Source: Prevotella heparinolytica (GTDB lineage Bacteria; Bacteroidota; Bacteroidia; Bacteroidales; Bacteroidaceae). Taken from it: 64,000 nt of DNA. The position numbers and the translations under genes are program-made. Where the stretch lies: positions 54,684-118,683 of the forward strand of contig NZ_SLXB01000009.1 of the NCBI RefSeq assembly GCF_004342845.1, in the 5' to 3' direction. Positions 59,489 to 64,000 of the stretch are shown piece by piece. The notes below the pieces were generated by a model. The model saw nothing but the letters and a program-made list of their open reading frames with translations. It was not told the DNA's origin and did not search any database. Position 1 is the stretch's first letter; each line of letters begins with the position of its first letter.

Positions 59489-60289
59489 TTATTTCAGTTT
59501 ATTAAGTGCGCTGCTGTCTATCTCAAAATCCGTATAAGTATCAGGCATCGTCCCGCCATCGGCAGCAACTTTGGCTTTGATTATAATTTTCTCAGGATAT
59601 TTTTGGGTACTGCTCTTGATGGCACTCATGATGCTTTTGATATCATAAGCCTTATTCCGGTAAGCATTCGCTTCTGTTTTGGTATCCGTTCCCTTATTAT
59701 GTTGCAAATAAAGCACCAGCTCCGATGCACTCTTCTGCATATCTTTTACATATATCAATTCGAATGAATGTTGTGCCAATGCTTCCGTTTTATTTTCCAT
59801 CTTCCAGTTGATGGGCAAAACCACCATTTCAGGACCATAAATAAACGGCTTGTAGGTATCACCGTACTGAGCAACAGGATTCAAGGTCACAATAGGTGCA
59901 TTCCCAAGAGGCATATCGGCCTCGGTAGGTACGGTTCGAGTTTCATAAGAATCTATAGCCACGGCTCCCACAAGTCTAATAGTACGATTGGTAGTTGTAG
60001 CCGTTTCTTTCCCTGCCTGCGTTTCTACGTTTTTGTATTGAAGCAAGACTAAATCGCTTTTTGTTATATCAAAGCCACTGTTAGACTTTACCGTGGCAAG
60101 TGAACTTTCAGTGGGGAAATATTTATTTCCTCCCAAATCTTCAAACCAAGAACTTCCTAAATAGTGTTTTACACGCATATAGCCATAGCCGTCAAAAGAA
60201 CTTTCATTATCACCACTATTCAGACAGGAGGTTAACGAAACACCCAACAAGAGGGTAAAGGCAATCATCAAAAAATTCAAATGTTTCAT
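59489..60289 (-). CDS. NigD-like lipoprotein
   Basis: ATG 60289 gives 266 residues (MKHLNFLMIAF...). The signal sequence has lipobox LTSC (C22). The body matches Bacteroides NigD-like proteins: DGYGYMRVKHYLGSSWFEDLGGNKYFP, TKSDLVLLQYKNV and the late IIIKAKVAADG. NigD was named from a B. fragilis bacteriocin-related locus, but these proteins are widespread and of unknown function. A TAAATTTG box at 60318-60311 lies 22 bp upstream. Confidence 0.85.
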   Translation of the reverse strand: MKHLNFLMIAFTLLLGVSLTSCLNSGDNESSFDGYGYMRVKHYLGSSWFEDLGGNKYFPTESSLATVKSNSGFDITKSDLVLLQYKNVETQAGKETATTTNRTIRLVGAVAIDSYETRTVPTEADMPLGNAPIVTLNPVAQYGDTYKPFIYGPEMVVLPINWKMENKTEALAQHSFELIYVKDMQKSASELVLYLQHNKGTDTKTEANAYRNKAYDIKSIMSAIKSSTQKYPEKIIIKAKVAADGGTMPDTYTDFEIDSSALNKLK

Positions 60290-60509
60290 TTTCTTTAATA
60301 TTAGGGTTTGCAAATTTAGATAAAAGAATCGGGTAACGAGATACCCCACTCTTTTTTTCATTGTTTTTAAGAGTAAACGGAAAACACGCCCGAATACTGC
60401 AAATACTTCTGCTTTTTTAACACTTCGTCATCCCAACCGGCACAACCAGCCTGCCCGTTTCGTGCTTTTTGCGAACGGCATTATCTGTCGGTGGGAAAAC
60501 GCCCCGGAA

Positions 60510-61013
60510 TCATACAATCGTGGCAAACAAATCGATATGCTCATCCACATATCCGGCCACGGCAGCGGTATATTCTTCTTCCTTTTCCAGGAATTCGTCT
60601 TCCAAATCGTCGAAAGCTTCGTATTCTTCGTACATTGCCATAAACTCTTCGTCTGTACGCTCGCGCTCCAAGTCCCCACGATGAGCATCATATATCTTCT
60701 TGGCGGCGTAAATCAACTTGCTCAAATCGCCAATTCCCCACAGACGCATCACCTTGGCAAACGGATTATCAAAGATATATCCGCCATAGCCATTCTGAAT
60801 CAATTGGCAAAACCCTCCTTCCATCACTTCATCGCGAAAAATCCGATAGGCCAGCAATGAATGTTGTTCAGCTGTGAGCATACTCATCGTATCGGCTGCC
60901 AAATTGCCATTGCTTTCTATCTCTTGTTCATAAGCCTCGGTAAATACATGGATAAAGGCATCCATCCCGTCGGCAGCCGCTTGACGCAAAGCAGCATCTG
61001 TCACTTTTATCAT
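60510..61013 (-). CDS. DMP19 / DUF4375 family protein
   Basis: ATG 61013 gives 167 residues (MIKVTDAALRQAAADGMDAF). The core AEQHSLLAYRIFRDEVMEGGFCQLIQNGYGGYIFDNPF is the DMP19/DUF4375 signature, found in DNA-mimic and immunity-type proteins. The C-terminal third is strongly acidic (DLERERTDEEF, EEYEAFDDLEDEFLEKEEE), consistent with DNA mimicry but not proof. It is monocistronic between two large spacers. Confidence 0.85.
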   Translation of the reverse strand: MIKVTDAALRQAAADGMDAFIHVFTEAYEQEIESNGNLAADTMSMLTAEQHSLLAYRIFRDEVMEGGFCQLIQNGYGGYIFDNPFAKVMRLWGIGDLSKLIYAAKKIYDAHRGDLERERTDEEFMAMYEEYEAFDDLEDEFLEKEEEYTAAVAGYVDEHIDLFATIV

Positions 61014-61284
61014 ATTGAGTAGTTTTTTTAGAAGCTTGTTTGAATTTAGCACTCCACTCTTTCCAATCTTCTTGATTTACAGAAGAATTCTTTCTGCTTT
61101 TGCAAGAAGCATAGCGGAACATGCGACGGCAAAGTTAAGAGTTTGATTCAATAATTACGCCTGAAAAGACAAAATATCGACAAAAACCAGCCTTGAAACA
61201 ATCTCAGTGGAGAAAATATGAGGAGATACAGTGACCCCACAATCAAGCAGTTTGAGCGGATAGCAATCATGAATAGATGTGTTG

Positions 61285-61460
61285 TACTTATGGAATAAAC
61301 CTCTTAAATCCATGGAATAAAATTGTTTGCTGTAAACAGTAAACTTGTTCGCAACTTGGATAAATCTCTGTTCGCACGGTGCGAATACAAAAACGCAACC
61401 TGCGGACAGATGTTCGCAACGTGCGAACAGACATCCGCGCAGTGCGAACAAAGCTTTGAG
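61285..61460 (-). repeat. Dispersed phased element C, copy 3 (21-bp period)
   Basis: This is a reverse-oriented copy of the element at 49771-49955, with GTGCGAA at 61379, 61421 and 61442 (steps of 42 and 21). It retains the same ordered blocks TTCGCAC, GAACAGAGATTTATCCA, CAAGTTTACTG, TTTTATTCCATGGAT and GTTTATTCCATA. Confidence 0.78.
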
Positions 61461-61721
61461 CATAAAAAATTGCAGCGAGTTCCATAAGTTGGAGTGTGTA
61501 GGTAAATCAGTAAAGGCAGAGGATTGAGGTGATGGCGCATCAGCAAGAACAGCAGTATAATAAGGAGAGATGTCGGTCAAAAATGAAGAGGCCGTAGTGC
61601 CGACGTATGTTCTATCTCCGATTGAGGCTAGGAGTCCTAATGCTTAATTGGGGAAAACAAAGAGGAAAAAACGAAAAACGAGATTAAAACAAACTCTTAG
61701 TAAAAAAGTCAAATTGAAGAG

Positions 61722-61752
61722 TTGGCAAAAACGAAGAAAAGAACTAACTTTG
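61722..61752 (+). promoter_or_regulatory. Promoter of the NifU-like/GGGtGRT operon
   Basis: TTG at 61722-61724, 20 bp, TAACTTTG at 61745-61752. The predicted leader is about 54 nt. Confidence 0.65.
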
Positions 61753-61812
61753 CGCTGACTAATAAAAGTGGATTACATTTTTCTTAATTATATCACTTAA
61801 AAAGAGCTAATT

Positions 61813-62514
61813 ATGACTTATTCACACGAAGTGGAACACATGTGTGTTGTGAAGAAAGGTCCTAACCACGGACCGGCTCCTATTCCCGAAGAAGGTAAAT
61901 GGGTAAAAGCTAAAGAAATTGTTGACATCTCTGGTTTGACACACGGCATCGGCTGGTGTGCTCCTCAGCAAGGTGCGTGTAAATTAACCCTCAACGTAAA
62001 AGAAGGCGTTATTCAGGAAGCTTTGGTTGAGACTATCGGTTGCTCCGGTATGACTCACTCTGCTGCCATGGCATCAGAAATTCTCCCGGGAAAGACTATT
62101 CTCGAAGCATTGAACACCGACCTCGTTTGCGACGCTATCAACACAGCCATGCGCGAACTCTTCCTGCAAATCGTTTACGGCCGCACACAATCTGCTTTCT
62201 CTGAAGGCGGTTTGATGATCGGTGCCGGTCTGGAAGACTTGGGTAAAGGTCTGCGTAGCCAGGTAGGTACATTGTATGGCACTCTGGCCAAAGGTTCTCG
62301 TTATCTTGAAATGGCAGAGGGTTACATTAAGACCATCGCTCTGGACAAGAACGATGAAATCTGCGGATACGAATTCGTTCACCTTGGCAAGTTCATGGAT
62401 GAGATCAAGAAAGGTACGGACGCCAACGAAGCTTTGAAGAAAGTAACCGGCACATACGGTCGCTTCACTGCCGAGCAAGGTGCAGTTAAACACATTGACC
62501 CACGTCACGAATAA
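61813..62514 (+). CDS. NifU/IscU-like iron-sulfur scaffold protein, extended form
   Basis: This 233-residue protein is IscU-like at about 35-125: cysteines C49 and C56 (GWCAPQQGAC) and C77 (TIGCSGMTHSAAMASEI, equivalent to GCGxxxAS). The third IscU ligand (HCSxLA region) is missing, though C106 is near. A further ~105 residues at the C-terminus have no IscU counterpart. A role in Fe-S handling is a family inference; the altered ligands suggest a specialised client. It is always, as I recall, found next to a GGGtGRT gene, as here (19 bp gap). Confidence 0.82.
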   Translation: MTYSHEVEHMCVVKKGPNHGPAPIPEEGKWVKAKEIVDISGLTHGIGWCAPQQGACKLTLNVKEGVIQEALVETIGCSGMTHSAAMASEILPGKTILEALNTDLVCDAINTAMRELFLQIVYGRTQSAFSEGGLMIGAGLEDLGKGLRSQVGTLYGTLAKGSRYLEMAEGYIKTIALDKNDEICGYEFVHLGKFMDEIKKGTDANEALKKVTGTYGRFTAEQGAVKHIDPRHE

Positions 62515-62517
62515 TAT

Positions 62518-62528
62518 AAGGAGGAAAG
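62518..62528 (+). promoter_or_regulatory. Strong Shine-Dalgarno sequence of the GGGtGRT gene
   Basis: AAGGAGGAAAG lies 6 bp before ATG 62534. Most genes in this window have no comparable site, so it supports this start and high translation. Confidence 0.65.
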
Positions 62529-62533
62529 ACATT

Positions 62534-63544
62534 ATGATTAGAGAAGTAAAATTTGAAAGCCAAGACCGTCGTATCAAACAGATTCTTGCTGCTTTGAACG
62601 CTAACGGTATCAAAGACATCGAAGAAGCTAACGCTATCTGCGAAGCTCATGGTCTCGATCCTTATAAGACTTGTGAAGAAACCCAGCCCATCTGTTTCGA
62701 AAATGCGAAATGGGCTTATGTGGTAGGTTGTGCCATCGCCATTAAGAAAGGTTGTAAAAATGCAGCCGAAGCAGCCGAAGCAATCGGTATCGGTCTGCAA
62801 GCATTCTGTATTCCGGGTTCCGTAGCCGACGACCGTAAGGTTGGTATCGGCCATGGCAATCTGGCTGCGATGTTGTTGCGCGAAGAAACCAAATGTTTCG
62901 CATTCTTGGCCGGCCACGAATCATTCGCTGCCGCCGAAGGTGCCATCAAGATTGCAGCCAAAGCCGACAAGGTGCGCAAAGAACCTCTGCGCTGCATCCT
63001 GAACGGTTTGGGCAAAGATGCCGCACAGATCATCTCTCGTATCAACGGTTTCACTTACGTACAGACTCAATTCGATTACTATACAGGCGAACTGAAAGTT
63101 GTTCGCGAAATAGCATACAGCGACGGTCCTCGCGCCAAAGTAAAATGCTACGGTGCCGATGATGTTCGTGAAGGTGTTGCCATCATGTGGAAAGAAGGCG
63201 TAGATGTTTCCATTACCGGTAACTCTACCAACCCGACCCGCTTCCAACACCCCGTTGCAGGAACTTACAAGAAAGAACGCGTACTTGCCGGCAAGCCTTA
63301 TTTTTCTGTAGCATCGGGTGGCGGTACAGGCCGTACACTCCATCCGGACAACATGGCGGCCGGCCCTGCATCTTACGGTATGACGGACACGATGGGCCGC
63401 ATGCACAGCGATGCCCAATTCGCCGGTTCTTCATCCGTTCCCGCTCACGTGGAAATGATGGGATTCCTCGGTATCGGTAACAACCCGATGGTAGGATGTA
63501 CAGTGGCTTGCGCTGTAGACGTGGCTCAGGCTTTGGGTAAATAA
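62534..63544 (+). CDS. GGGtGRT protein (function unknown)
   Basis: ATG 62534 gives 336 residues and is preceded by a strong AAGGAGGAAAG ribosome site (62518-62528), unusual for Bacteroides. The name motif is GGGTGRT at 262-268. Eleven cysteines (36, 47, 54, 66, 74, 92, 121, 154, 205, 322, 326) fit cluster or metal binding. The N-terminal 60 residues resemble a small helical domain; the central part is rich in Gly/Ala. No enzyme activity is known to me. It is cotranscribed with the NifU-like gene, and codon use looks highly biased toward favoured codons. Confidence 0.88.
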   Translation: MIREVKFESQDRRIKQILAALNANGIKDIEEANAICEAHGLDPYKTCEETQPICFENAKWAYVVGCAIAIKKGCKNAAEAAEAIGIGLQAFCIPGSVADDRKVGIGHGNLAAMLLREETKCFAFLAGHESFAAAEGAIKIAAKADKVRKEPLRCILNGLGKDAAQIISRINGFTYVQTQFDYYTGELKVVREIAYSDGPRAKVKCYGADDVREGVAIMWKEGVDVSITGNSTNPTRFQHPVAGTYKKERVLAGKPYFSVASGGGTGRTLHPDNMAAGPASYGMTDTMGRMHSDAQFAGSSSVPAHVEMMGFLGIGNNPMVGCTVACAVDVAQALGK

Positions 63545-63562
63545 ATTAAAGTTTCCCACATA

Positions 63563-63602
63563 AAAAACTCCCGTAACCAGATAAAATTACGGGAGTTTTT
63601 CT
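63563..63602 (+). terminator. Terminator of the NifU-like/GGGtGRT operon
   Basis: A perfect 14-bp stem (63563-63576 with 63587-63600) ends in TTTTT. It is 18 bp past the stop. Confidence 0.8.
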
Positions 63603-63656
63603 TTATGGCAACATTGAATAATACCTAAGATTCAATGATAGAAAAAGGGGAGGTGA

Positions 63657-63929
63657 TCAAGATTTCTTCTTCAAGGTAAATCCTGTCATCATACCATCAT
63701 AGCTGCTTGCCAAAGAGCTGACACTTTTGATAGCTGTATTATTACTTTTACTTCCAAAGAAAATCAGTAACTTCAGCAATTTATCCGAGTCGAACAACAA
63801 ATCCATGCCGGCAGAAGAATAATCTATTTTTGCATTCATACCTATCAATCTGGCAAATTTGAGATTTACTTTTTGTGTAGTACTGTTGTAAGAATAGGTT
63901 CCACTCCACTGCTGGGCACTTAATCCCAT
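63657..63929 (-). CDS. C-terminal fragment of a DUF4923-type (lipocalin-like) protein
   Basis: These 90 residues match only the last third of DUF4923-type Bacteroides proteins (SGTYSYNSTTQKVNLKF, then LLFDSDKLLKLL and SSYDGMMTGF). There is no signal peptide, and the frame meets a stop codon 15 bp before the ATG. The missing ~110 N-terminal residues are not in the 70 bp to the window edge. It is probably a truncated gene rather than a functional short protein. Confidence 0.55.
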   Translation of the reverse strand: MGLSAQQWSGTYSYNSTTQKVNLKFARLIGMNAKIDYSSAGMDLLFDSDKLLKLLIFFGSKSNNTAIKSVSSLASSYDGMMTGFTLKKKS

Positions 63930-63954
63930 CTGATTTTCAATTGTTTATAATTTA

Positions 63955-63965
63955 GTTCTTTGACA
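63955..63965 (+). promoter_or_regulatory. boxA-like antitermination site at the right edge
   Basis: GTTCTTTGACA matches the E. coli rRNA boxA GCTCTTTAACA at 9 of 11 positions. The same string occurs in Bacteroides rRNA spacers, from memory. It suggests a long untranslated, Nus-modified transcript (rRNA or other) beginning just beyond the window. Confidence 0.4.
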
Positions 63966-64000
63966 TTTTTGTAATCGCAATCGGTAAGTATCTCTCTTAC

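Larger units (their letters stand above)
61014..61812. other. Divergent intergenic region between DMP19 and NifU-like genes
   Basis: This 799-bp spacer holds a possible DMP19 -7 box (TAACTTTG read leftward, 61137-61130), repeat element C3 (61285-61460) and a strong rightward promoter at 61722-61752. Frames over C3 on either strand are repeat translations. The rest shows nothing I can name. Confidence 0.6.

Noticed and set aside
61155..61580. ORF across element C3 and similar frames over C1 and C2 with like translations (e.g. EQRFIQVANKF)
   Set aside because: The similarity follows from DNA similarity and 21-bp periodicity. Other frames over the same DNA are equally open, and start and stop positions differ among copies.

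Overview
The window looks like a chromosomal segment of a gut-type Bacteroides (Bacteroidota, Bacteroidales). The evidence is a SusC/SusD pair, a NigD-like lipoprotein, a Bacteroidota-type RNA polymerase omega subunit, a HYC_CC_PP protein, a DUF4923-type fragment, and repeated promoters of the Bacteroides form (TTG, about 20 bp, TAnnTTTG). Most of it is ordinary core genome. I see no prophage, insertion sequence, integrase, CRISPR array, tRNA or rRNA gene.

Layout. 0-7.7 kb: the 3' part of an OPT peptide transporter, a secreted GH2 beta-galactosidase, a DUF1460 secreted hydrolase, then a leftward padR-pspC pair. 7.9-17.7 kb: a hydrogen-metabolism island. Rightward hydB-hydA-hydC encodes a trimeric electron-bifurcating type [FeFe] hydrogenase. 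It meets tail-to-tail a leftward operon of a group-B [FeFe] hydrogenase followed by the H-cluster maturases hydE, hydG and hydF. 18-35 kb: housekeeping genes (GNAT, POT peptide transporter, YbaK-type deacylase, uvrA, LysM/PBP1-like protein, beta-barrel protein, bamD-rpoZ-DUF4293, ACT protein, phenylacetate-CoA ligase, uvrB, a predicted small RNA, glutamine synthetase, lipB). 35.7-43.9 kb: an isolated SusC/SusD pair and a probable metal-uptake group (HYC_CC_PP protein, TonB receptor, HMA protein). 44-55 kb: DUF3298, rsmG, an MBL hydrolase, gcvP, hemolysin III-like, CAT-like, dsbD, Dabb, udk and an MltF-like lipoprotein. 55.6-61 kb: leftward NigD-like, Yip1, smpB, metH, preceded by a DMP19 protein. 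61.8-63.5 kb: a NifU-like scaffold paired with a GGGtGRT protein of unknown function. The right edge holds a 5'-truncated DUF4923-type fragment and a boxA-like site.

The most unusual feature is in the intergenic DNA. Nine spacers carry arrays of 4-8 short units repeated at 21, 22 or 23 bp (two helical turns), or at 11 bp with flipping half-sites. There are six unrelated sequence families. Several cores are dyad-symmetric, and three families recur at separate places (17.9/49.8/61.4 kb; 33.0/55.4 kb; 23.9/43.2 kb). The constant pitch despite unrelated sequences suggests phased binding sites or a spacer-specific repeat process. I know of no description of it, but I could not search. A separate family of 7-bp TTAGNGG repeats sits directly after stop codons.
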